The translations under genes and the position numbers were made by a program. A stretch of 25,464 bases of DNA. Origin: Alphaproteobacteria bacterium. GTDB lineage: Bacteria; Pseudomonadota; Alphaproteobacteria; WRDZ01. Below the pieces are notes generated by a model that ran no database searches, was not told where the DNA came from, and was given only the letters and a program-made list of their open reading frames with translations. Positions 1-7,246 of this stretch are shown here, one piece after another. Numbering within the stretch: position 1 is the first letter of the stretch; every line of letters starts with the position of its first letter. The DNA lies in NCBI GenBank assembly GCA_009779595.1, contig WRDZ01000002.1, positions 1-25,464 of the forward strand, in the 5' to 3' direction.

Positions 1-2441
1 CCGCTATACGACATCGCGCCCAGCAGATGGCCGTCGTTGCTTACCGCTATATGCTTGATGTCCAAGGCCCTTCCGGCCAGTTCGCCGTCAGCCGTGTATG
101 CCGCGCCGTCGGCTTCCACGCGGAAACGCTCTTGCCCCTGGGTGTCGACGCCCACGCCGTCAAGCCTGGCCAATCCTATATAGCGGCCGAAGTTGCCGTA
201 AATCGGCCGTGGCCGCTCGCGCCTGAGGGTATAGCCTATGGTCCGCCCGTCGTTGCCCACCGCGATTCCGCCCGCGATGACCCTGCCCAGGTTTTCCGCG
301 TTGCCGTATACCTGTCCTCCACCCCGCACCATGCCGACGAACTGTCCCTGCGCGGTAAGCGAATCGAACACCGGCCGCTCTTCGATTATCGAGCCTATGA
401 CCCTTCCGCCGTCGTCCAGCACAATCCCGGCCCCGTTGGTCATGCCTATCAGCCGCTGGGTCCTGTTGATGACGCGGCCGTCCGGCTGCTTGGTGCCCGC
501 AATCTGCCCGGCCGGGTTCATGAACAGCCGTCCCTTGGGCACGGCGAACCCTATGATTTCAAACCTGTCGCTTAAAGCCGCTCCGCCGGAAAGGTGGCGC
601 CCCATGGGTTCGCCAAGCAATCCCGTCACCCGGCCGTCCGTGCGCGAAACCCCGGCCACGTTGCCGCGGCTGTCCACGAATGCGCTTGGCTGCTCCAAAG
701 TGCCTATGATTTCGCTGCGGGCGTTATAGACGCGTCCGTCAGCCCTGGGCCTGCCGATTACGCCGCCGGCCGCGTTGACCAGCTCCCCGCGCGAGTTGAA
801 CCTTCCAAGCCAGGTGCCGTCCCGTCCGACCACAAAACTGTCAATGGGGAAGCTTTCCGCGATTATCCTGCCGTCCGCCCCGATGACCGAGCCGCCGTGC
901 GTCACATGGCCGACGCGCTGTCCCTGCCGATTCGCCAGCTCGCCGTTGCTGTTCAGCAAAGTGACCGTCCCGTCGCGCACGCTTACCGCGAACCCGGGCT
1001 TTACATTGAACCCGACTACAGCGCCGTCGCGGCCCACCACAACGCCGTCGCCAAGCACGCGGCCAACCACAAACCCCGATGCGTCGGCCACGCGGCCGTC
1101 CACCGCTATGCTTCCGATGACGTCGCCCTGGTCGTTAAGCACCACGCCCCGCGGCATGCGATAGCCCACGACCATCGCGCGGCCGTCCGCGGCTATGCCC
1201 ACCGCCATTCCAAGGCTGTTCATCGCGCCGATGGCCATGCCCTGCTGGTTCATCACCCTTCCGCTTGGGTCTATCACTCCTATGAACGAGCCCTCGGCAT
1301 CGACCACCGCGCCCATTTCCACCAGCGAGCCGGTCAGGGTCCCGTCGGCCGAGTAGATGCTTCCCGAAACCGCGGCGCACCCTATTTTCCGTCCCTCGCG
1401 GTTGACCATGGACAAGGTGTGGTCCAAAGCCACGGCCGTGTTCAGGTCCTTGCCCAGCCCCTGTACCGAGGGCAGGAACGCCCCGTAAAAATGGCTGTCC
1501 TGGCCGAAAGTTATGTTGTACTGCCAAGGGCTGCGTCCGGCAACGCGGCCCAACAGGGCCCCTTCCCCGGAAACCACAAAGCCGTTGCCCATGACGTTGC
1601 CCATGTTGCGCGGCCCGGTGGCCCAAACCTGGCCGTCGCTGCGGACCATGCCAAGGCTGTTGCATGTATCGTCTATTGCGAACCCGGTGCCCATCACATG
1701 CCCCACGCCATGGCCCGAATCCAGGGAAACCGACGCGTCCGGATTCACGCACCCGCTGATTTCGCCCCTTAAATCCACGAACTGCCCGCTCTGGTTGACA
1801 TATCCTATATAAGCGCCGGTGTCGTTCACGACCGCCCCCTGCCGCACCACAGAGCCTATTATCCTGAACGAGCGGGTCACCGCCACCCCGCTTGGCAGCA
1901 CGAACCCGAGGTTTTGCCTGTTGCCGTCGGTCACCTGCCCGTCGGGCGAAACATGGCCGATGGCCCTGCACGGCCCGTTTATCACAATCCCCTGCGGAGC
2001 CAGCCACCCGACCGTCGCCCCGTTTGACATTACCGAGCCGTCCGGCAGGACCACGCCGACCAAAGCCCCTGCCTGGTCCGTCACCTGCCCGTTGTTCCTG
2101 ATTTCGCCCAGCGGCCTGCCCGTGGCGTTGACCACGAACCCGCGCGGCATGGGATAGCCTATGATGGCCCCCGCGTTGTCCACCGCCACGCCCTCGACCG
2201 ACATCCTGCCTATGACCTGCCTGGCCGCGTTCTCGACATGGCCGTTTGCCTGCACCTGCCCAAGCACCTGTCCGCTGGCGTTTATCACCGGCCCCATGTT
2301 CACCGCGCGCCCCATGATTTCCCGCCTGTCAATCGACACCACGGTCCCGTCGCTAAGCGCCCTTGCCGCGGCCACCGCGTTGGGCCCTATCACCTGGCCC
2401 GAGCTGTGCACCTGGCCGATAACCTGTCCGTTGCCGCCGAT
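1..2441 (-). repeat. Degenerate 17-residue (51-bp) tandem repeat array inside dotG
   Basis: From about residue 210 onward the protein cycles through units of about 17 residues with the pattern G-x-x-[IVL]-G-x-[VIM]-x-x-[DNS]-G-x-V-x-[DN], for example GQVIGRP-like and GRVIGSI-like turns followed by DGRV or NGQV. More than 40 units appear to fit in the visible part. The array is strongly diverged at DNA level. Regular beta turns with hydrophobic V/I and recurrent G/N/D suggest a beta-solenoid or beta-roll stalk. Scattered cysteines interrupt a few units. It runs off the window edge, so the total number is unknown. Confidence 0.8.
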
Positions 2442-3068
2442 GGCGATAATCTGCAGGGGCCTGATTTCGTCAAGCGGGCATACTCCTATGCACGGGGTCC
2501 TTGCGTCGCCGGTGATGTCCAGCACCTGGTCCCTGGGTCGGTCGAACCCGCCGCCCACGCGCCGGGTCTGCCACCTTAGCCTGATTATGTTCGAGAACTT
2601 GTACGCGGACGCGGGCCTCCACTGCACCGTAAGTATGCAGCTTTCGCCCTCTTCCAGTATCCTGTCGGGCTGGCAGCCGTTCTGCAGTTCCAGCGTCCCG
2701 TCCTGGCGGTTTTCGAACTCGGCGCCAAGCACCTGTATCGCCCCGCCCTGCGCGGTCAGGGAAATCACGCCGCGGGCCGTCTGCCCGACTTCGATGGCGT
2801 CCAGGTTAAGCACGTTCGGGCTGGCCCTTAACGCCGCGGCCGAGCCGAAGTTTATTTCATGCGGCTGCACGGTGCCCTGGTCGCGGACAAAGCCCTCGCC
2901 GCCGCGGTGGATAACCACGTCGTCGACATTGGAAGAGAACCACCCGCCGACCACGGCCCATCCGACAACGCCCACGCCCAGCACCAGCAAAGCCGCCAGA
3001 AGGAGCTTCTTGTTGGATTTCCTGTGATATTCCTCTGAAGAACTTATCTTTTCTTCTTCTTCCGCCAT
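1..3068 (-). CDS. dotG: DotG/IcmE-like T4SS core protein (VirB10/TraO type), N-terminal 1022 codons, partial
   Basis: The minus-strand frame opens at ATG 3068 and stays open to the window edge, so the C-terminus is missing. Seen: an acidic cytoplasmic start (MAEEEEK), one membrane helix at about residues 21-42, and a beta-rich domain at about 85-187 that resembles ASH/Ig-like domains and has Cys132 and Cys144. From about residue 210 to the edge there is a degenerate 17-residue repeat. Legionella DotG also has one N-terminal helix, a long central repeat and a C-terminal TrbI/VirB10 domain that forms the outer-membrane cap; that last domain would lie beyond position 1. The assignment rests on architecture and on the dotI-dotH-dotG gene order, because the diagnostic C-terminal domain is not visible. 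It starts 60 bp after dotH. The ribosome site is weak (GGG about 4 nt before ATG). Confidence 0.82.
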   Translation of the reverse strand, partial: MAEEEEKISSSEEYHRKSNKKLLLAALLVLGVGVVGWAVVGGWFSSNVDDVVIHRGGEGFVRDQGTVQPHEINFGSAAALRASPNVLNLDAIEVGQTARGVISLTAQGGAIQVLGAEFENRQDGTLELQNGCQPDRILEEGESCILTVQWRPASAYKFSNIIRLRWQTRRVGGGFDRPRDQVLDITGDARTPCIGVCPLDEIRPLQIIAIGGNGQVIGQVHSSGQVIGPNAVAAARALSDGTVVSIDRREIMGRAVNMGPVINASGQVLGQVQANGHVENAARQVIGRMSVEGVAVDNAGAIIGYPMPRGFVVNATGRPLGEIRNNGQVTDQAGALVGVVLPDGSVMSNGATVGWLAPQGIVINGPCRAIGHVSPDGQVTDGNRQNLGFVLPSGVAVTRSFRIIGSVVRQGAVVNDTGAYIGYVNQSGQFVDLRGEISGCVNPDASVSLDSGHGVGHVMGTGFAIDDTCNSLGMVRSDGQVWATGPRNMGNVMGNGFVVSGEGALLGRVAGRSPWQYNITFGQDSHFYGAFLPSVQGLGKDLNTAVALDHTLSMVNREGRKIGCAAVSGSIYSADGTLTGSLVEMGAVVDAEGSFIGVIDPSGRVMNQQGMAIGAMNSLGMAVGIAADGRAMVVGYRMPRGVVLNDQGDVIGSIAVDGRVADASGFVVGRVLGDGVVVGRDGAVVGFNVKPGFAVSVRDGTVTLLNSNGELANRQGQRVGHVTHGGSVIGADGRIIAESFPIDSFVVGRDGTWLGRFNSRGELVNAAGGVIGRPRADGRVYNARSEIIGTLEQPSAFVDSRGNVAGVSRTDGRVTGLLGEPMGRHLSGGAALSDRFEIIGFAVPKGRLFMNPAGQIAGTKQPDGRVINRTQRLIGMTNGAGIVLDDGGRVIGSIIEERPVFDSLTAQGQFVGMVRGGGQVYGNAENLGRVIAGGIAVGNDGRTIGYTLRRERPRPIYGNFGRYIGLARLDGVGVDTQGQERFRVEADGAAYTADGELAGRALDIKHIAVSNDGHLLGAMSYS

Positions 3069-3128
3069 TTTACCCGACTTTGCTGTTGACAGTTAAACTT
3101 AAACCAAACCTTTCCTCTTTACACCGCC

Positions 3129-4583
3129 TTATTCCGTCCTTATCACCGAGCACCTGGCCCCGCGCCGCCCCAGGGCCGCGCATATCTCCTCGCCGGCGTT
3201 CACGTTTTCGACCGGGCCTACGCGCAGATGGAACGAATCCCTTCCGCCGTCCTCGGCCTTCGCGTCAACCGAAAAGTACGGCTGCATCGCGCCTAAGACG
3301 TCCCTGTTCTGGGCCTGCACCGTGTCCCAGACCCTTTCCAGCCTGGCTATGTCATGGTCGCTGCCCAGCTCTATGGCAATGCCGGACGACACGTCGCCGC
3401 GCATGGCCGTCCTGCTGGACTGCCGCCTGCCGTACGCGTGCATGCCCGAGTACACGTCCATCATGCCCATGCCGCCGTACGCGCCCTGCGGTATCGGGCT
3501 CATGCCCATTCCCATGGCCATGGACGACCCCGGCCCGCTGGCCATGTCCACTATGCCCCTGTTGTTGAACTCGGGCCTTGTGCCGAACGCCGGGTCGCGG
3601 CGCAGCTTGATGCAGACCACCTTGCGGCCGTTGCGCAGCACAAGGTCGCCCACGGCCTCGACAATCATCATGCGGCCGTGCTTGCCCCTGGTGCGGAACC
3701 CGACGGGGGTTTCCGATTCCTGCTGGAGCAGGCTTACCACGGGCCGGTTGTTCATGGACAACGCCCTTTCGCCGAAGTCGATATAGGTGAATATTTCGTC
3801 GCGCCACACCCGTTCAGGAGCGATGTCCACGTCCTCGGGGTTGGGTATTAGTATGTCCAGGTCGAACCTGAAAGCTTCCGGGTTGACGGGAACGGTTTCC
3901 ATCCAGTCGGGGCCTTTGTCCCTGTTCAGGTGCGGCCCCCCACTGTTTCTCCCGCTATTGCCGCCCCCCATAAAATTTCCCAGCACGCCGCTTCCACCCC
4001 GGCCGCCGCCGCCGCTTCCCGCAGGAGCGCTGGCCATGACGTCGACCACCGTATTGGTTATCCTTTCCGTGTTGTAGGTTTCAGACCGCAGGTAGAATGC
4101 ATAGCGGTTACCCGAACGGCCGAACACCACCATGTTGCTGTCCACGCCGACCACCCCCGCCGCCGGATAAAGCAGCAGGCTGTTGGCTGTCGGCACTTCG
4201 CCGTAAAACGCGTCCTGCGCGCCTATCCAGACGTTTTCAATCAGCTCCCACGCGGGGAAGTTTATCAGGGTCATCATGCCCTCGCGCAGGCGAATCGGCA
4301 GCACGGTGTCCGGCCTCCACCAGTACCTGGAGTACCCCGGCCTGCTTTGCCCTTCGCCCAGGTTCCTCATAGGGTCGTTCCAGGCGCGCTGCATCATCCC
4401 AAGCGATCCGACGTGTTCCATGTCCATCACGCTGTAAGCGCCGCCGGTCTGCTCGCGCGAGATTTCGGCATGCGAACCGTCGCGCGTCCAGTCTCCTTGC
4501 TGGTGCTGAGCCAATCCTTCGGACGCATGCGTCACGACGGCAGCCGCGAACAAGATTGAGATTATTTCAGTTGCTTTCTTCAT
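3129..4583 (-). CDS. dotH: DotH/IcmK-like outer-membrane-core protein (VirB9/TrbG type) with C-terminal SPOR domain
   Basis: A 484-residue protein with an Sec signal peptide (about 1-25, ending near GLAQ). Residues about 90-170 match the VirB9/DotH N-terminal pattern: an RLREG segment, FPAWELIENVWIGAQDAF, then N-S-L-L-L-Y-P and GNRYAFYLRSE. Residues about 240-345 match the VirB9 C-lobe (VWRDEIFTYIDFG, then RPVVSLL, then DLVLRNGRKVVCIK). The lobes are joined by a Gly/Asn-rich linker and followed by a Met/Gly-rich stretch. The last 70 or so residues look like a SPOR peptidoglycan-binding domain (FHLRVGPVENVNAGEEICAA, then LGRRGARCSVI). Legionella DotH is about 360 residues and, as far as I know, has no SPOR domain. 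The gene follows dotI by 19 bp. ATG 4583 is preceded by TAGGG. Confidence 0.85.
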   Translation of the reverse strand: MKKATEIISILFAAAVVTHASEGLAQHQQGDWTRDGSHAEISREQTGGAYSVMDMEHVGSLGMMQRAWNDPMRNLGEGQSRPGYSRYWWRPDTVLPIRLREGMMTLINFPAWELIENVWIGAQDAFYGEVPTANSLLLYPAAGVVGVDSNMVVFGRSGNRYAFYLRSETYNTERITNTVVDVMASAPAGSGGGGRGGSGVLGNFMGGGNSGRNSGGPHLNRDKGPDWMETVPVNPEAFRFDLDILIPNPEDVDIAPERVWRDEIFTYIDFGERALSMNNRPVVSLLQQESETPVGFRTRGKHGRMMIVEAVGDLVLRNGRKVVCIKLRRDPAFGTRPEFNNRGIVDMASGPGSSMAMGMGMSPIPQGAYGGMGMMDVYSGMHAYGRRQSSRTAMRGDVSSGIAIELGSDHDIARLERVWDTVQAQNRDVLGAMQPYFSVDAKAEDGGRDSFHLRVGPVENVNAGEEICAALGRRGARCSVIRTE

Positions 4584-4602
4584 TTCTACAACCCTAGCCT
4601 TT

Positions 4603-5256
4603 CTAGTGTTCTATTGGTTGATTGATATACTGCACCACCTGGAAACCCAAAGGGTTCATCAGCCTGTCCGAATGCCTGACCTGGAAGTTGGGCATGAACT
4701 CGACCTGCATGCCTATCCTGTACCTGCTTTCGATGGGGGCGCGCAAGTCCGACCGCATTTCGCGCACCGATATTTCCGCCTGCCACATGCCCGTCCCAAG
4801 CTGCTGCGCCGACACCGAGGTAATCACCACGTCCCTTGACAGCCCGCTGGTCCTTATCCGGTTGAAAGTGTCCTCGACCGCCCTGTTCCTGATGAAAGCC
4901 TCGAACACCAGGGGCGACGAATACCGGTGTATCTGGCTGTTGACCCCCCAGCGGCGGTGCATTTCCGCCTCGTCGGCGACGACCGTCGTGCGCGTCACTA
5001 TGTACTGGCGCACAAGGGCTTCGGTCAGGCGGTCGTTCGTCAGCAGGCTTCGGGCGTTTTCCGAAACCACGCTTATGTTCTGGTTCTGCCTGTCGTTCGT
5101 GGTAAGGAAGTACGGCGTAACCCTCTGCAGCGGCACTATGTTAATCATCGCGAAGAACAGCACTATGTTGCAGCACACCGTGACCACGCAGAAGATGGCG
5201 AACGCGCGCGCTGTCCATAAGAACTGTTTTTCCCGTAACTCTTCCTGGTTTTCCAT
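4603..5256 (-). CDS. dotI: DotI/IcmL-like inner-membrane T4SS protein (VirB8-like)
   Basis: A 217-residue protein, the usual length for IcmL/DotI (about 212). A short cytoplasmic N-terminus (MENQEELREKQFL) precedes one membrane helix at about 14-37. The rest is periplasmic and matches the DotI family: the TPYFLTTNDRQNQNISV segment, a central alpha region that includes DEAEMHRRWG, and a C-terminal beta sheet with ADIS-like strands (GTGMWQAEISVREMR; YRIGMQVEFMP). DotI is a VirB8/NTF2-like inner-membrane component that assembles with DotJ in Legionella and is essential for the channel. It starts 18 bp after the mini-lipoprotein gene, is followed at once by dotH and dotG, and reproduces the conserved icmL-icmK-icmE order. 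The ribosome site is only G-rich and not a clear AGGAGG. Confidence 0.88.
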   Translation of the reverse strand: MENQEELREKQFLWTARAFAIFCVVTVCCNIVLFFAMINIVPLQRVTPYFLTTNDRQNQNISVVSENARSLLTNDRLTEALVRQYIVTRTTVVADEAEMHRRWGVNSQIHRYSSPLVFEAFIRNRAVEDTFNRIRTSGLSRDVVITSVSAQQLGTGMWQAEISVREMRSDLRAPIESRYRIGMQVEFMPNFQVRHSDRLMNPLGFQVVQYINQPIEH

Positions 5257-5274
5257 CTAAAGCCGCCGCCCCCG

Positions 5275-5469
5275 CTAGACCGCCAGGCCGCCGACAAACC
5301 AGTCCGGCAGGGACCTGTCGAAATCCATCTCAAGGCACGCGCACGGCGAGCGCTTAAGCTCGGACGGGTCGGGGCCTATGCCCACCGGCTCCATCTCGTA
5401 CACCGAACCGCAGCTTGACAGCGCAACCGCGGCCGCCACTGCGAAAACTATGAAATACATGCGCAACAC
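5275..5469 (-). CDS. Mini-lipoprotein at the head of the dotI-dotH-dotG unit
   Basis: A 64-residue protein with a hydrophobic signal and a clear lipobox, LSSC, at residues 17-20, so the mature lipoprotein would be only about 45 residues. A second cysteine pair (CAC) lies near residue 43. The GTG start at 5469 is preferred because AGAGGGGG (5476-5483) sits 6 nt upstream; the in-frame ATG at 5460 would be 15 nt away. It is the first gene after the promoter at 5509-5537 and lies 18 bp before dotI. DotD, DotC and DotK are lipoproteins of the Legionella system, but this one is too short to be assigned to any of them. By position and size it resembles VirB7-type lipoproteins that stabilise VirB9-type partners, which is an inference. 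Confidence 0.7.
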   Translation of the reverse strand: MLRMYFIVFAVAAAVALSSCGSVYEMEPVGIGPDPSELKRSPCACLEMDFDRSLPDWFVGGLAV

Positions 5470-5508
5470 CCAATACCCCCTCTAATAAAAAGTTATACTT
5501 GTATCAAG

Positions 5509-5537
5509 ATTATATTGGCAGGAAAACGCCATTGCAA
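5509..5537 (-). promoter_or_regulatory. Sigma-70-type promoter for the lipoprotein-dotI-dotH-dotG unit
   Basis: Read on the minus strand: TTGCAA at 5537-5532, 17-bp spacer, TATAAT at 5514-5509. This gives a predicted start near 5502 and a leader of about 33 nt that contains the AGAGGGGG ribosome site. The -10 is perfect and the -35 matches 4 of 6 positions. Confidence 0.65.
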
Positions 5538-5553
5538 CCAGCAGTTTCCATAG

Positions 5554-5562
5554 TTATCCACA
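5554..5562 (+). promoter_or_regulatory. Perfect DnaA-box 9-mer (TTATCCACA)
   Basis: A consensus DnaA box lies 17 bp upstream of the -35 of the T4SS core promoter. It stands alone with no clustered boxes or AT-rich unwinding region nearby, so it is not an origin. It could be a DnaA regulatory site or chance. Confidence 0.3.
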
Positions 5563-5685
5563 GTTTTTTGATTCGCAGGGGGAAGGGCGCTGTCCCTATG
5601 GGGCGGGCAACGGGTTTTTGCCGTATTTATTGTCCCCGGCGCGCTTGACTAAACCGCATTTTGCGAGATTATCCAGGGAGCTTGC

Positions 5686-5806
5686 GCGTTCCGCCCGGGC
5701 AAGCGCGCCATTAGCGAGCCGAAAGCGAGCGGGCGCGCGCCGCCTTGGGGCGGGCGGGCGCGCGTGTCCTGCGGACCGCTTGGCAGAGCCGCTGTCGCGG
5801 CAGAAT
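5686..5806. repeat. Structured dispersed repeat, copy A
   Basis: About 120 bp of very GC-rich intergenic DNA in the 375-bp gap between the SUKH gene and the lipoprotein gene. It matches a second copy at 24182-24285 in the same orientation. Shared blocks include GCGTTCCGCCCGGGC, AGCGAGCCGAAAGCGAGC, CGCGCGCCGCC and GACCGCTT. Here the outer inverted repeat CGCGTTCCGCCCG (5685-5697) faces CGGGCGGGCGCGCG (5751-5764), partly through G-U pairs, and a second arm pairs CTGC with GCAG before the AATTTTA tail. The rest of the gap holds the promoter and DnaA box listed separately; I see no gene in it. Confidence 0.75.
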
Positions 5807-5844
5807 TTTAAACATTAAAAACCCGCGCGAAAATATATTAACAG

Positions 5845-6270
5845 CTAGCCAACCGCGATGGTGTTCAGCAGGATTTCCAGGTTTTTATAGCGGCGTATCT
5901 TGCTCATCGTAAGCCTGTCCGCGGCAAAATAATCGTCCTTGTTCTCGTCGTACAGGAACAGCTCGTTCTGCCCGCGGCCGATAAGCACCTGCCCGGTCAG
6001 GTCGGCGTCCGCGTTCACGTCCAGGTTGACGTCGGCGATGTTGGGCAGTTTGGCCTCGTCGCGATAGGCGAAATCCTTGGTGCCGAAAAACTCGAACCCG
6101 TTATAGACCAGGCCGTTGGCCAGTTCAAGCAGCTGCTGGTATTCGGCGGGGATGCTTGCCATGCGGTTGCTTGCCAGCATGCTGGATGCCAGCTGCACGG
6201 TCCGCTTGTCCGCCGGAGCGCTTATCACCGCCCCCTGCTGCAGCAGCATTGTGAAGACGTTCTGTATCAT
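5845..6270 (-). CDS. SUKH-superfamily (SMI1/KNR4, YrhA-like) protein in the T4SS operon
   Basis: A 141-residue, apparently soluble protein without signal or membrane helix. The hallmark is a Y-x-x-L-L-x-x-x-N-G-L-x-x-N-G-F-E-F-F-G segment (AEYQQLLELANGLVYNGFEF, about residues 42-61), followed by a beta-rich half with FLYDENKDDYF. This is the SUKH/YrhA pattern. Known family members include immunity proteins against polymorphic nuclease toxins. The ATG overlaps the stop of the preceding HNH-like gene (TAATG at 6268-6272), so the two are translationally coupled and probably made in a fixed ratio. It is the last gene of the dotL unit. Its role could be immunity, or a domesticated adaptor that binds the HNH-like protein at the coupling complex; sequence alone does not decide. 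Confidence 0.72.
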   Translation of the reverse strand: MIQNVFTMLLQQGAVISAPADKRTVQLASSMLASNRMASIPAEYQQLLELANGLVYNGFEFFGTKDFAYRDEAKLPNIADVNLDVNADADLTGQVLIGRGQNELFLYDENKDDYFAADRLTMSKIRRYKNLEILLNTIAVG

Positions 6271-7229
6271 TATCTTGCGTTACCCTGTTTCATGGCCGCG
6301 GCCATGCTTTGCCCCCCGCCGCCGAATTGAGGATTGCTTGGCAGGTAAATCCTGCCCTTGTACATGGGCACGTAAACGGCGCGCGACACGTTTTCCGGCG
6401 GCAGCTGGTAGGCTATCTGGCGGACCAGTATGCTTTCGGCGCGGCGCGCCAACGGCCTTGTGTGTATCAGCAGCATGTTGTCGAAATCGTTCGTCCCGCC
6501 GCACACGTACGGCACTTTCAGCATTACGGTATAGTTTTCCGGCAGCACGCCGTCGCGCGCCATGTTGATGTCGCGCGGGGTCATGCCTATCTGCTCAAGC
6601 ATGTCGCGGTCTTCCTCGGCCAGCTTCACGACGAACTCGCGCCGGCGCTGGGGGAACTCGGCGTACAGCCTGTCGGCATAGTCCTGCGGCAAAGCGCAGT
6701 AATAATGCTTTTCCGCGGTGAACCCGACAAGCCCTTCGTTATAAAGCTCGTTCGTCCAGAAGTTGCCTATAAGCTCGGGCGACACAAGATAACGGCCGGT
6801 GCTGATTTCCTCCCGCTTCATGTTTCTGGGCGGCCATGCGCCTTCTTCCTCGCCGGGGTTCGGCCGGACAGCCTGGGGCTTTTCGAACCGTGCGGGCTGG
6901 AAAGCGGACGGCTGAGGCTGGGGCTGGGGCTGCGGCCTGGCCTGGGCCGGCACCGGCGCGGACCGCTGCTGGTGGGGAGCCGGAGTGCCAACATCGGCTG
7001 CCATGGCCTTGGCCACCATGCGCATTTCATTGAACTGGCGCGACCTTTCCGCAGCGGCCGCCATCTTTGCCTTCATGATTTCCGCCTTGGCCAGCGCGGG
7101 GTTTGCCGGCTTTGCCACCATCGCGGACATCGGCAGGGGCAGGGGCGGCGGCGCGGCAGCGGAAGCCGCGACGCTTGGCGCGCTTGGCTGCTCTTTCTCG
7201 CTTGTTACTATCGGCATCATTATTTTCAT
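6270..7229 (-). CDS. Proline-rich protein with a degenerate HNH-nuclease-like C-terminal domain
   Basis: A 319-residue protein. Residues 1-130 are low-complexity Ala/Pro/Gln-rich with a charged helix around 45-75, including a PQPQPQPQP run. The folded part begins near residue 140. Residues 223-262 resemble the HNH core of colicin/pyocin-like and polymorphic toxins: MARDGVLPENYTVMLKVPY, then C-GG-TNDFDN-MLLI. Where active enzymes have adjacent histidines (VHH or LHH), this protein has Met236-Leu237; Asn251 of the DN motif is kept, and the terminal histidine helix is not evident. So the fold seems retained and the catalysis lost. No signal peptide. It follows dotL by 17 bp with AAAGGA 7 nt before ATG 7229, and overlaps the SUKH gene. 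Legionella DotN/IcmJ, a DotL partner, has (from memory) also been linked to an HNH-like fold, so a DotN-like role is possible. Confidence 0.68.
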   Translation of the reverse strand: MKIMMPIVTSEKEQPSAPSVAASAAAPPPLPLPMSAMVAKPANPALAKAEIMKAKMAAAAERSRQFNEMRMVAKAMAADVGTPAPHQQRSAPVPAQARPQPQPQPQPSAFQPARFEKPQAVRPNPGEEEGAWPPRNMKREEISTGRYLVSPELIGNFWTNELYNEGLVGFTAEKHYYCALPQDYADRLYAEFPQRRREFVVKLAEEDRDMLEQIGMTPRDINMARDGVLPENYTVMLKVPYVCGGTNDFDNMLLIHTRPLARRAESILVRQIAYQLPPENVSRAVYVPMYKGRIYLPSNPQFGGGGQSMAAAMKQGNAR

Positions 7230-7246
7230 TTTTTAATCCTTTTTTA

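Noticed and set aside
594..1772. Long plus-strand open frame opposite dotG (and others at 27-575, 2161-3027)
   Set aside because: Antisense shadow of the GC-rich repeat-coding strand; composition is His/Ala/Arg/Pro-rich with no domain, and the minus strand carries a coherent protein with a membrane helix and regular repeats.
1..2441. CRISPR or DNA minisatellite explanation for the periodicity in dotG
   Set aside because: The 51-bp period is in frame, the DNA units are highly diverged, and conservation is at amino-acid level only.
5618..5818. Small open frame across dispersed repeat copy A
   Set aside because: Driven by GC-rich repeat DNA; Arg/Ala-rich, no ribosome site, and copy B does not preserve it.
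5520..5845. Replication origin suggested by the DnaA box
   Set aside because: Only one box, no AT-rich unwinding region, no dnaA, dnaN or parAB nearby.
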